From NCBI RefSeq assembly GCF_003443995.1, contig NZ_QWEY01000004.1:186001-250000 (forward strand): a DNA stretch of 64,000 nucleotides. Direction: 5' to 3'. The translations under genes and the position numbers were made by a program. This document shows, piece by piece, positions 16,438 to 24,784 of this stretch (the first letter of the stretch is position 1; each line of letters starts with the position of its first letter). Origin of the DNA: Pseudotabrizicola alkalilacus (GTDB lineage Bacteria > Pseudomonadota > Alphaproteobacteria > Rhodobacterales > Rhodobacteraceae). Under the pieces are notes generated by a model. That model was not told the DNA's origin. It was given only the letters and a program-made list of their open reading frames with translations, and made no database searches.

Positions 16438-17604
16438 TCACACCCTGTCGCCCAGACCGCGTGCGATCAGGTTCTGCATCAGCGCGCGGGTGCCAAAGGT
16501 CCATTCCGGGCAACGGTCGGTCCGGTCCACCCAGTTGACCAGTCGGCCAAGACGGGGCGAGGCGATTTCGACCCGGTCGCCGATTTCATGGGTAAAGCCC
16601 TGACCTGCGCCACGACGATCCTTCACCGGCGCAAACATGGTGCCCAGAAACAGCACCGCGCCGTCAGGATATTGATGCGAGCGGTTCAGCAGCTGACCCG
16701 CCAGATCGGTCGGGGTGCGGCTGATCGCGCCCATCAGGCTTTCGCCGGTCATCACAAAGCCGTCTTCGCCCTCGACATGCAGCGAAACCGTGCTCTGATC
16801 CAGATCGGCTTGGGTGAAGCCCGCGTCAAACAGCCGGATGAACGGGCCGATGGCGCAGGAGGCGTTGTTATCCTTGGCCTTGCCCAGAAGCAGGGCCGAA
16901 CGCCCCTCCACGTCGCGCAGGTTTACGTCATTGCCCAGCGTGGCACCCAGAATGGTGCCATCCGAACGGATCACCAGCACGACCTCAGGTTCCGGGTTGT
17001 TCCATTCCGACATCGGATGGATGCCGACCAGATCGCCGCAGCCCATTGACGACATCGGCTGCGCCTTGGTGAAAATCTCGGCGTCGGGGCCGATGCCAAC
17101 CTCAAGGTATTGCGACCAAAGGCCCATCTCCTGCAGCAGGGCTTTGACCTGCCGCGATTTTTCTGAACCTGCCTGAACACCGCGCAGGCTGTCGCCGATC
17201 ACCGGCGCAAGCCGCGCACGGACCTCGGACGCGCGGGCAGAATCACCGCGCGCCTGTTCTTCGATCACCCGTTCCAGCATGCTGTCGGCAAAGGTAACAC
17301 CCGCAGCCTTGATCGCCTGAAGGTCAACCGGGGCCAGCAGATGGCCTGCATCCCCGTTCAGAAACCCGTCAAGCGGCCCAAGATCCGGCAGGCCGAGGGT
17401 GGTGAGTGCGGCATGCAGATCGCTGCGTTCCAGCAGGCCCGACATTGTGGCCGAAACGCTGGTCAGGTCGAACACATGCCCATCCCGCAGCACAACAGGG
17501 CAAGGCCCGGCTTGCTGATCAGACCAGACCCGGCCCACAAGGGTCGCGCTTGCAGCATCGTCGGGCAACAGCCCGAAAGCCGCCAAAGCTTGCCGTGAAG
17601 TCAA
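16438..17604 (-). CDS. xylX: FAH-family 2-keto-3-deoxy-pentonate dehydratase (XylX-like)
   Basis: 388 aa. Similar, as I recall it, to Caulobacter XylX, which dehydrates 2-keto-3-deoxy-D-xylonate to alpha-ketoglutarate semialdehyde in the Weimberg pathway. Recognisable stretches: AGVTFADSMLERVIEEQARG, LWSQYLEVGIGPDAEIFTKA, WNNPEPEVVLV, GATLGNDVNLRDVEGRSALL and GKAKDNNASCAIGPF. The EPE and DVN residues are the metal-binding set of FAH-fold enzymes. First gene of the TRAP operon, which ties transport to catabolism. Alternative: the equivalent arabinonate-pathway enzyme. Confidence 0.85.
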   Translation of the reverse strand: MTSRQALAAFGLLPDDAASATLVGRVWSDQQAGPCPVVLRDGHVFDLTSVSATMSGLLERSDLHAALTTLGLPDLGPLDGFLNGDAGHLLAPVDLQAIKAAGVTFADSMLERVIEEQARGDSARASEVRARLAPVIGDSLRGVQAGSEKSRQVKALLQEMGLWSQYLEVGIGPDAEIFTKAQPMSSMGCGDLVGIHPMSEWNNPEPEVVLVIRSDGTILGATLGNDVNLRDVEGRSALLLGKAKDNNASCAIGPFIRLFDAGFTQADLDQSTVSLHVEGEDGFVMTGESLMGAISRTPTDLAGQLLNRSHQYPDGAVLFLGTMFAPVKDRRGAGQGFTHEIGDRVEIASPRLGRLVNWVDRTDRCPEWTFGTRALMQNLIARGLGDRV

Positions 17605-17656
17605 ATTCAGTCTCCCCCGCTTACGTCAGCGCCTCCAGCACTGAACGGTCTGATGA

Positions 17657-17666
17657 TGTCAGACAA
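17657..17666 (+). promoter_or_regulatory. Candidate GntR-family operator before xylX
   Basis: TGTCAGACAA at 17657-17666 lies in a GTCTGA-N5-TCAGAC inverted repeat, 53 nt upstream of the xylX start. The same TCAGACAA core recurs at 18486-18493 in front of the divergent dehydrogenase gene. On the minus strand it reads TTGTCTGACA, close to the TNGTNNNACNA pattern of FadR-type regulators. Confidence 0.45.
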
Positions 17667-17739
17667 CATGATGACTAAACTCTACTTGAGAGAACTCGGG
17701 CCTGTCCACCGAATCTTTTCAAACACCAGCCAACGGTAG

Positions 17740-18450
17740 TCAGAGGTAGAATTCCAGCCGCAAGGCAATGCGCTCGGCCGATCCGACCATATGCGCGCGC
17801 ATTGCGGCGCGCGCCCGAACCGGATCGCGTGCCGCGATGGCATCACGCAACTCGGTGTGTTCGCGGTTCACGATGGCCACGATCTCGTCAAGACGGGTCC
17901 GCTCCCGTGATTCGACAATGGTTTGCAGAATCCGATCCGACACCGCACCCAGAAACTGCACGAAGTAATCGTTTCCCGTCGCTGCGGCGATGATCCGATG
18001 AAAATCCAGATCTGCCACGATGCCATCATCGCCGCCGGCGACGCTCATACGTTGCAGGGCCTCATCCAACTGCCGCAAATGCTCGGCCCTGTGATAGGTT
18101 GCGGCCAATCCCGCCGCTTCGATTTCCAACGGCACACGCAGCTGGAACAAGTCGCGAAAGCCGTGTGTGTCCATCTGACGGCGATCATCAAGACGGATGT
18201 GGCGGGTTGGCCGGTCAATCACAAATGCACCGACACCTTGGCGTGTCTCGATCATCCCTTCGTTGCGCAACTGGGCGATGGCTTCGCGGATCACCGTGCG
18301 ACTGACGCCGAAATTCTTCGACATTGTGTTTTCGGTGGGTAGCTTGTCGCCCGGTTTCAGGTCACCTTCCTGGATCTGCCGCGCAAATTGGGCTGCGATC
18401 CGGGCAGGCAGATGTTCAGTTCGGCTGATCTGGGTGAGTGCGCCAGTCAT
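17740..18450 (-). CDS. GntR/FadR (FCD)-family transcriptional regulator
   Basis: 236 aa. The N-terminal winged helix (PARIAAQFARQIQEGDLKPG, DKLPTENTMSKNFGVSRTVI, REAIAQLRNEGMIETRQGVG) is a canonical GntR domain. The helical C-terminal FCD domain has LFQLRVPLEIEAAGLAA, DLDFHRIIAAATGND and REHTELRDAIAARDP, supplying the D/H residues that bind a metal and the effector acid. It sits between the minus-strand xylX-TRAP operon and the plus-strand denD-xylD pair, and most likely represses both until a sugar acid appears. Confidence 0.93.
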   Translation of the reverse strand: MTGALTQISRTEHLPARIAAQFARQIQEGDLKPGDKLPTENTMSKNFGVSRTVIREAIAQLRNEGMIETRQGVGAFVIDRPTRHIRLDDRRQMDTHGFRDLFQLRVPLEIEAAGLAATYHRAEHLRQLDEALQRMSVAGGDDGIVADLDFHRIIAAATGNDYFVQFLGAVSDRILQTIVESRERTRLDEIVAIVNREHTELRDAIAARDPVRARAAMRAHMVGSAERIALRLEFYL

Positions 18451-18482
18451 GGTGAGCTTTCTCTCCGCTTGTAGTTTTCAGG

Positions 18483-18493
18483 TTATCAGACAA
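18483..18493 (+). promoter_or_regulatory. Candidate GntR-family operator before denD-like gene
   Basis: TTATCAGACAA at 18483-18493; on the minus strand TTGTCTGATAA, matching TNGTNNNAYNA. It lies between the divergent regulator and dehydrogenase genes and shares TCAGACAA with the site at 17657. Confidence 0.45.
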
Positions 18494-18544
18494 TCATACG
18501 AACTCAAGAGGGTGGATTGTCACCCAGTATCGCGGAGGACGTAC

Positions 18545-19525
18545 ATGCACATCCTGATCACCGGCGCTTCTGGCATGCTGGGCCGCAAGGTTGTCGACCG
18601 GCTTATGCGCGACGGTCTTGGTGGGCACGAGGTTTCCGCGCTCACACTGGTTGATGTTGTCGTGCCAGAGGCGCCTGCCGGGTTCCCCGGACGTCTCGAT
18701 GCCTTCAGCGCAGACCTGTCGGCATCCGGCATCGCGCAACAACTGATCGACGGCAGGCCGGACGTGATCTTTCATCTGGCCGCCATCGTCTCAGGAGAGG
18801 CGGAGGCCGATTTCGAAAAGGGCTACCGCATCAATCTGGACAGCACGCGCGATCTGTTCGACGCCATCCGTCACGCGCATGCAGCCGACGGGTATCATCC
18901 GCGTGTGGTCTTTGCCTCCTCCATCGCGGTGATGGGAGCGCCGTTGCCCTATCCTATCCCGGACGCGTTTCACACCACCCCGCTCACCAGTTATGGTACG
19001 CAAAAGGCGATCTGCGAGCTGTTGCTGGCCGACTATTCCCGTCACGGTTTCTTCGACGGCATCGGCATCCGCCTGCCCACGATCTGCATTCGCCCCGGCA
19101 CGCCAAACAAGGCGGCGTCGGGCTTTTTCTCGAACATCCTGCGCGAGCCGTTGGTGGGCAAGCCCGCCATCCTGCCGGTGCCCGACAGCATCCGGCACTG
19201 GCACACCTCGCCGCGCTCTGCCGTGGGGTTCATGGTGCATGCAGCGACAATGGATTTGGGCAAACTTGGACCACACCGCAACCTGTCGATGCCGGGCCTG
19301 AGTGCTACAGTGGGTGAGCAGATCGAGGCCCTGCGCCGTGTCGCGGGGGAAAGTGCCGTCGCCCTGATCCGCCGCGAACCCGACGCCACCATCACCCGCA
19401 TGTGCGAAGGCTGGGCCCCCGGTTTCGAGGCCGCCCGCGCCCGCGCCCTGGGCTTCACCGCCGAGGACAGCTTTGACCAGATCATCCGCGCCCATATCGA
19501 AGACGAACTTGAAGCGCCGCGCTAA
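18545..19525 (+). CDS. NAD-dependent sugar-acid dehydrogenase, D-erythronate dehydrogenase (DenD) family
   Basis: 326 aa, extended SDR fold. Nucleotide motif ITGASGMLGRKV at residues 5-16; FHLAAIVSGEAEADFEKG; active-site pair in SSIAVMGAP and SYGTQKAICE (YxxxK); then RLPTICIRPGTPNKAASGFF, typical as I recall of DenD-type D-erythronate dehydrogenases. The ATG at 18545 follows GGAGG. It is 39 nt upstream of xylD, so the two form an operon. No 3-oxo-tetronate kinase or aldolase of the erythronate route is present, so the substrate may instead be another aldonate. Confidence 0.75.
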   Translation: MHILITGASGMLGRKVVDRLMRDGLGGHEVSALTLVDVVVPEAPAGFPGRLDAFSADLSASGIAQQLIDGRPDVIFHLAAIVSGEAEADFEKGYRINLDSTRDLFDAIRHAHAADGYHPRVVFASSIAVMGAPLPYPIPDAFHTTPLTSYGTQKAICELLLADYSRHGFFDGIGIRLPTICIRPGTPNKAASGFFSNILREPLVGKPAILPVPDSIRHWHTSPRSAVGFMVHAATMDLGKLGPHRNLSMPGLSATVGEQIEALRRVAGESAVALIRREPDATITRMCEGWAPGFEAARARALGFTAEDSFDQIIRAHIEDELEAPR

Positions 19526-19564
19526 GGCCCATCCGATGCCCGCCTATGAACACAAGGACATGCC

Positions 19565-21343
19565 ATGACCGACCCGTCGCCCCGCCGTCTTCGTTCCCAG
19601 GACTGGTTCGACAACCCCGATCATGCCGACATGACTGCGCTGTATCTTGAGCGGTTCATGAACTATGGCACAACGCCGGAAGAGCTGCGCTCCGGGCGGC
19701 CCATCATCGGCATCGCGCAATCGGGCAGCGACCTGAACCCCTGCAACCGCCACCATTTGGATCTGGCCAAGCGGGTGCGCGACGGCATCCGCGATGCGGG
19801 GGGCATCGCTATCGAGTTCCCGTCGCATCCACTGTTTGAAAACTGCAAGCGCCCCACCGCTGCGCTGGACCGCAATCTGGCCTATCTGGGTCTGGTGGAA
19901 CTGCTGTACGGCTACCCGTTTGACGGCGTTGTGCTGACCACCGGCTGCGACAAGACCACGCCTTCGGCGATCATGGCCGCCGCGACGGTCGATCTGCCCG
20001 CAATCGTGCTTTCGGGCGGCCCGATGCTGGATGGCTGGCACGAGGGGCGACTGGTCGGGTCCGGCACTGTCATCTGGCAGTCGCGCCGCAAGTTCGCGGC
20101 AGGCGAGATCACGCGCGACGAGTTCCTGCAGACAGCGCTCGATTCCGCGCCGTCGATCGGGCACTGCAACACGATGGGCACGGCCTCGACCATGAACGCC
20201 ATTGCCGAAGCGCTTGGCATGTCACTCACCGGCTGTGCGGCCATTCCGGCGGCGTATCGGGAGCGGGGCCAGATTGCCTATCGCACCGGACTACGCGCGG
20301 TGGAACTGGTGCATGAGGATCTGCGCCCGTCGCAGATCCTGACACGGGCGGCATTTCTGAACGCGATCCGGGTCAATTCGGCCATTGGCGGATCGACAAA
20401 TGCGCAACCGCATCTGATGGCGATGGCGCGTCATGCCGGTGCCGAACTGCACCCCGAGGATTGGCAGACTCACGGCTATGACGTGCCACTATTGGCCAAT
20501 GTGCAACCAGCCGGGGCCTATCTGGGCGAACGGTTCCACCGCGCGGGCGGCGTGCCTGCGGTGATGTGGGAATTGCTTCAGGCCGGGGCGCTGGATGGCA
20601 CTTGCCCCACCGTGACGGGCAAAACCATTGCGGACAATCTGGCCGGGCGCGAGGCGACCGACCGTGAGGTGATCCGTCCCTATGAAAAGCCGATGATGCA
20701 GCGGGCGGGGTTCATGGTGTTGCGGGGCAACCTGTTCGATTTCGCCATCATGAAAACCAGTGTGATCTCGGATGAGTTCCGCGCCCGCTACCTGTCTGAA
20801 CCGGGACGCGAAGGGGTGTTTGAGGGCACGGCCTTTGTCTTTGACGGGTCAACGGATTACCATGCCCGCATCAATGACCCCGCGCTTGAGATCGACGAGC
20901 GCTCGATTCTGGTGATCCGGGGCGCAGGGCCGCTTGGCTGGCCCGGCTCTGCCGAAGTGGTGAACATGCAGCCGCCGGATCGCCTGATTCAGCGGGGCAT
21001 CACCAGCCTGCCCACCATCGGCGACGGGCGGCAATCGGGCACGGCGGACAGCCCCTCGATCCTGAACGCCTCACCCGAAAGTGCGGCGGGCGGCGGGCTG
21101 GCATGGCTGCGCACTGGCGACAGGATCAGGATTGACCTGAATGCCGGGCGCTGTGACATGCTGGTGGACGAGGATGAGATTGCCGCCCGAACGCAAGAGG
21201 GTCTGCCGCCCGTGCCCGCCTCGGCGACGCCGTGGCAAGAAATGTACCGGGCAACGGTTACCCAGCTTGTCGATGGCGCCACCATCGAGGGGGCCGACAA
21301 ATTCGTGCGGATCAGCAGCACGCTGCCAAGGCACAATCACTGA
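19565..21343 (+). CDS. xylD: IlvD/Edd-family D-xylonate dehydratase
   Basis: 592 aa. Dehydrates a pentonate to 2-keto-3-deoxy-pentonate using a [2Fe-2S] cluster. Key segments: DWFDNPDHADMTALYLERFM, SGSDLNPCNRHHLDLA (cluster Cys), LTTGCDKTTPSAIMAA (cluster Cys), IGHCNTMGTASTMNAIAEAL (third Cys), GRQSGTADSPSILNASPESA and the C-terminal LPRHNH. The whole sequence closely follows Caulobacter XylD as I recall it. Arabinonate dehydratases are near relatives, so the exact pentonate is inferred. Follows the DenD-like gene. Confidence 0.9.
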   Translation: MTDPSPRRLRSQDWFDNPDHADMTALYLERFMNYGTTPEELRSGRPIIGIAQSGSDLNPCNRHHLDLAKRVRDGIRDAGGIAIEFPSHPLFENCKRPTAALDRNLAYLGLVELLYGYPFDGVVLTTGCDKTTPSAIMAAATVDLPAIVLSGGPMLDGWHEGRLVGSGTVIWQSRRKFAAGEITRDEFLQTALDSAPSIGHCNTMGTASTMNAIAEALGMSLTGCAAIPAAYRERGQIAYRTGLRAVELVHEDLRPSQILTRAAFLNAIRVNSAIGGSTNAQPHLMAMARHAGAELHPEDWQTHGYDVPLLANVQPAGAYLGERFHRAGGVPAVMWELLQAGALDGTCPTVTGKTIADNLAGREATDREVIRPYEKPMMQRAGFMVLRGNLFDFAIMKTSVISDEFRARYLSEPGREGVFEGTAFVFDGSTDYHARINDPALEIDERSILVIRGAGPLGWPGSAEVVNMQPPDRLIQRGITSLPTIGDGRQSGTADSPSILNASPESAAGGGLAWLRTGDRIRIDLNAGRCDMLVDEDEIAARTQEGLPPVPASATPWQEMYRATVTQLVDGATIEGADKFVRISSTLPRHNH

Positions 21344-21435
21344 CAGGCCATTTGCGCTGCACGCTGCGGCAACGCCTGTCCGATCCTGATCGCAAGGCTA
21401 TGCGATGACATGGCCTTGGTGTCCTTGGGCAGCCG

Positions 21436-22173
21436 CTAGCTCCCCTTGAGCCAGGATTGCAGCTCTGCCTCGGCCTTCTCCAATGCGCCGTAGTTCAGCA
21501 GTTTGCGCATCATTGCAACGGTGACAGCTCTGGCCCTCAGATTGAAGGCGCCATCCTCACGGAGGGTTTCGGGAGGTTGGTGAACTTCCAGCTTGCTGTA
21601 GATCTGCTGCAAACGGTTCTGCACCGACCGTAGCGACAGATGCCTGCGCTTTGAAATTGCTCGGTCGGTCATCCCCAGCGCAATATCCATCAGGATTTCG
21701 TATTCGGATTCGCTGAAGCCCGAGGCTTGCGCAAAACTGCGCTGCTGCATGCCGCGCACCTCATTGTCGATCACACATTGATTTTCGACAAATATGCTGC
21801 GGAGTGCCAGTTTAAGCCGCTCTTCCGAGGTGGATTTCAGAACATAGCCATAGGCTGCGCCATTTGGCACGATCCGGCTGACGCCACGCACATAGGCTTC
21901 GTCGGCATAGTTTGACCAGAACAGAATGCGGGTGTCGGGACGTTCAAGCCAGATCGTGCGCGCGGCTTCGATGCCGTTGCGGGCGTTCATCTGCAAATCC
22001 ATCACGATATGGGCCGTGCGATGCGCGCGCGCCAGCGTTTCGCCCTGCGCGCCGTTTTCGGCCTCAAAGATGGTGTCGCATTCCGGCAGCGCGGCACTGA
22101 CCTGTTCGCGCAGATAGATCCGGTGCAACAGGTCGTCTTCGACAATCAGAACTTCCATATGGGCCGCATTCAT
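21436..22173 (-). CDS. NarL/LuxR-type response regulator
   Basis: 245 aa. Receiver domain with acidic pair in LIVEDDLLHR and phospho-acceptor D59 in IVMDLQMN; K near SYVLKST (written GYVLKSTSEE). The C-terminal helix-turn-helix (about 150-215: FSESEYEILMDIALGMTDRA, ISKRRHLSLRSVQNRLQQIY) is of the LuxR type with a degenerate first helix. Start at 22173 makes an ATGA overlap with the kinase stop, so kinase and regulator are co-translated. Probably controls the divergent ABC-transporter operon beyond the kinase. Confidence 0.9.
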   Translation of the reverse strand: MNAAHMEVLIVEDDLLHRIYLREQVSAALPECDTIFEAENGAQGETLARAHRTAHIVMDLQMNARNGIEAARTIWLERPDTRILFWSNYADEAYVRGVSRIVPNGAAYGYVLKSTSEERLKLALRSIFVENQCVIDNEVRGMQQRSFAQASGFSESEYEILMDIALGMTDRAISKRRHLSLRSVQNRLQQIYSKLEVHQPPETLREDGAFNLRARAVTVAMMRKLLNYGALEKAEAELQSWLKGS

Positions 22174-23405
22174 TCCGCCACGTCCTGTCTCACTGCCGCC
22201 AACGGCAGCACAATACTGGCGCTGGTTCCGGCGCCACCAATTCCTGCAGACAAGGTGCATCGCGCCGAGATCAGCCGCGCCCGCGTCTTCATATTGTCAA
22301 TTCCGCTGCCAATCCGGGTGCGCTTTTTCGCAATACCACAGCCATCATCGCTGACAGCCAGCGAAATCTGCACAGGCGTTGCCGTCAGCTGAACCGTGAT
22401 GCGGCCTGCTTCGGCATGAATGACCGCATTGTTGATCGCCTCTTGCGCGATGCGATACAGCGCGACGCTGATCGCCGGTTCCAGCGCATCGAATGCCCCG
22501 TGGGACTCGTCGGTCAGCGTCCAGTCTATCCCTTGGCCCGAGTCGCGGATTGCCCGATCCAGATAATGTTCCACGGCATGGGCAAAGCCGAACAGTTGCA
22601 GCACGGACGGCTTGGCCTGTTCGATGATCTGACGCAGATCCTGCATACAGCGGTGCAGGCCGCGGATGACCGGGTCAAACGCTTCTGCCGGGGCTGGGCT
22701 GGCATGGGGAAGACGCTCCAGATGGCGGGCCAGCCGGGTTAGATCGGCCAGCGTCTGATCGTGCAGATCCATACCAATCCGCTGACGTTCGCTTTCCAGC
22801 GCCTCGGTCAGCTTCAGCGCCCCCAGCCGCAACCCTTCTTCACGCGCGCGCGCCGCAGCTTCGATGATTGCCGAATGTTGGGCCTGTTCTGCCGCACGGA
22901 GGGCATAGAAATACGGTGACAGCAGATCAGCAATATAGCGCGCGATGCGCACGTGTTCGGAATCGTAAGCCTCGGCCCGCTGCATGGAGGCACTGAAGGC
23001 CCCGATCACTTCGCCATGCACCATCATCGGCACATGAATGCGGGCGCGCAATCCGTGGTCATGGATCGGCTTGTAAAACTCCCCTGCACATTGAAACCGT
23101 GGGTCCATGCAGGCGTCTTTGGTCAGGATGTGATCAACCGTCCCCTGCAACAACTCCCGGATCGGGCTGTTGGCGATGGGCGCGTGCGGTTTCTTGCCCC
23201 AGTCGGTTTCGATCCCGCTTTCATAGGCGGTATGAAACTGTCCGTTCAGGCCCAGGATACACACATCCAGATGATCATGCGGCAATATCTGTGCAATTTC
23301 GGTCGCGACCGCCTGAATGGCAGACCGGAAATCAAGCTGCCCGGCCATCAGATGCGAGATACTGAACAGATGTTTCAGCAGAACCGCGGGAGAGGTTTCG
23401 ACCAT
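22170..23405 (-). CDS. GAF-domain histidine kinase (HisKA_3, NarX/UhpB type)
   Basis: 411 aa, no transmembrane helix, so a soluble sensor. A GAF domain covers about residues 20-165 (DHLDVCILGLNGQFHTAYES, RIHVPMMVHGEVIGAFSAS). Then a coiled linker, the HisKA_3 box with H215 in QRIGMDLHDQTLADL, and a HATPase domain (RIAQEAINNAVIHAEAG, DDGCGI, GSGIDNMKTRARLI). It presumably senses a cytosolic ligand and phosphorylates the downstream LuxR-type regulator. Divergent from the sugar ABC transporter; a local control role is inferred. Confidence 0.92.
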   Translation of the reverse strand: MVETSPAVLLKHLFSISHLMAGQLDFRSAIQAVATEIAQILPHDHLDVCILGLNGQFHTAYESGIETDWGKKPHAPIANSPIRELLQGTVDHILTKDACMDPRFQCAGEFYKPIHDHGLRARIHVPMMVHGEVIGAFSASMQRAEAYDSEHVRIARYIADLLSPYFYALRAAEQAQHSAIIEAAARAREEGLRLGALKLTEALESERQRIGMDLHDQTLADLTRLARHLERLPHASPAPAEAFDPVIRGLHRCMQDLRQIIEQAKPSVLQLFGFAHAVEHYLDRAIRDSGQGIDWTLTDESHGAFDALEPAISVALYRIAQEAINNAVIHAEAGRITVQLTATPVQISLAVSDDGCGIAKKRTRIGSGIDNMKTRARLISARCTLSAGIGGAGTSASIVLPLAAVRQDVAE

Positions 23406-23492
23406 CCTGGACCCTCTGCTAAAGCAACCTCCGTCAACGAGTCATCATCGCAGAGAAGTCTCGCCAGACCTACAGCATTCATCGCACCGCCC

Positions 23493-23529
23493 TTGCGGGA
23501 ACCCGCAGATTCGCGGCGAAATCCCGCAA
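23493..23529. promoter_or_regulatory. Inverted repeat between kinase and ABC operon, candidate operator
   Basis: TTGCGGGA at 23493-23500 and its exact complement TCCCGCAA at 23522-23529, 29 bp apart centre to centre, in the 282-bp divergent region. A dimeric LuxR-type regulator could bind such half-sites. Nothing else in this intergenic stretch is recognisable. Confidence 0.35.
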
Positions 23530-23687
23530 ATGTACTGCCTGATAAAACCTGTACAGACTCTGGCTTCTCGCCCATCCTGATCTTGTTGGGAGGAGGAAGC
23601 TCAACAGGAAGACAAGCAGAATTCGGCCGCCCCGCGAGGCGGCAAAAGAAAGGCTGCCACGCGCGCAGCACACTTAGGGAGAGAGAC

Positions 23688-24698
23688 ATGAATACCAGAA
23701 CGATGTTGCTGGCCTCGGCCACGATCCTTGCTGTGGCGATGCCCGCATTGGCAGAGACCTCTGATAAAACGATTGCCCTTTCAAACAACTATGCCGGTAA
23801 CTCATGGCGTCAGGCCATGCTGACCAGCTGGGAAACCATCACGGGCCCGGCGGTTGCGGATGGCACCGTCGCGGGCGCTGACGCATTTACCACGGCTGAA
23901 AATCAGGCCACCGAACAAGCGGCCCAGATTCAGAACATGATCCTGCAGGGCTATAATGCGATCGTGCTGAACGCAGCGTCGCCCACTGCCCTGAACGGTG
24001 CGGTCAAAGAGGCCTGCGATGCGGGAATTACCGTGGTGTCATTCGACGGTATCGTGACCGAGCCCTGTGCTTGGCGCATTGCGGTGAACTTCAAGGAAAT
24101 GGGCCGGAGTCAGGTTGAATACCTTGCAGGGGTACTGCCCGAAGGCGGCAATCTGCTGGAAATCCGGGGGCTTGCCGGGGTGTTTGTCGATGATGAAATC
24201 TCGGCTGGCATTGCCGAAGGGGTGGCGCAGTTCCCGCAATTCAAGATTGTGGGTTCTGTGCATGGCGACTGGGCACAGGACGTGGCGCAAAAGGCTGTCG
24301 CCGGCATCCTGCCCTCGCTGCCCGAGATTGCAGGCGTTGTGACCCAAGGCGGCGACGGCTACGGCGCGGCACAGGCGATTGCTGCCACGGATCGCCCGAT
24401 GCCGGTCATCGTGATGGGCAACCGCGAAGACGAGCTAAAGTGGTGGAAAGAGCAGAAAGACGCCAACGGCTATGCCACCATGTCGGTGTCCATTGCCCCC
24501 GGCGTCTCGACGCTGGCGTTCTGGGTTGCGCAGCAGATCCTTGACGGCAACGAGGTGCCGAAAGATCTGACAGTGCCATTCCTGCGCATTGATCAGGACA
24601 CTCTGGAAGACAACCTTGCCAACACGCAGGCGGGTGGCGTTGCCAATGTCGAATACAGTCAGGCTGATGCCATCGCGGTGATCGACGCCGCGAAATAA
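23688..24698 (+). CDS. Periplasmic sugar-binding protein of ABC transporter (ribose-type)
   Basis: 336 aa with signal peptide MLLASATILAVAMPALAE. Type-1 periplasmic-binding fold: IALSNNYAGNSWRQAMLTSW, QAAQIQNMILQGYNAIVLNA, ACDAGITVVSFDGIV, VTQGGDGYGAAQAI. The ATG at 23688 follows GGGAGAGAG; a long open frame upstream is antisense to the kinase and not coding. It delivers a sugar to the two-permease transporter encoded next. A perfect stem-loop after the stop would keep this gene the most abundant mRNA of the operon. Confidence 0.93.
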   Translation: MNTRTMLLASATILAVAMPALAETSDKTIALSNNYAGNSWRQAMLTSWETITGPAVADGTVAGADAFTTAENQATEQAAQIQNMILQGYNAIVLNAASPTALNGAVKEACDAGITVVSFDGIVTEPCAWRIAVNFKEMGRSQVEYLAGVLPEGGNLLEIRGLAGVFVDDEISAGIAEGVAQFPQFKIVGSVHGDWAQDVAQKAVAGILPSLPEIAGVVTQGGDGYGAAQAIAATDRPMPVIVMGNREDELKWWKEQKDANGYATMSVSIAPGVSTLAFWVAQQILDGNEVPKDLTVPFLRIDQDTLEDNLANTQAGGVANVEYSQADAIAVIDAAK

Positions 24699-24708
24699 TG
24701 CCCTGACA

Positions 24709-24732
24709 GCCAGCGCGATGCGTCGCGCTGGC
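24709..24732 (+). terminator. Intercistronic stem-loop after the binding-protein gene
   Basis: A perfect 10-bp stem (GCCAGCGCGA / TCGCGCTGGC) with a TGCG loop and no T-run, 10 nt after the stop. Probably an mRNA-stabilising or partially terminating hairpin. Confidence 0.6.
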
Positions 24733-24784
24733 ACCCAACCGCCATGGGCGGATGTCCTGCACCTGTCGCGATCGAAAGACCCCC

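Noticed and set aside
22953-23687. N-terminal extension of the sugar-binding protein
   Set aside because: The extension is antisense to the kinase; the signal peptide at 23688 with its ribosome-binding site sets the real start.
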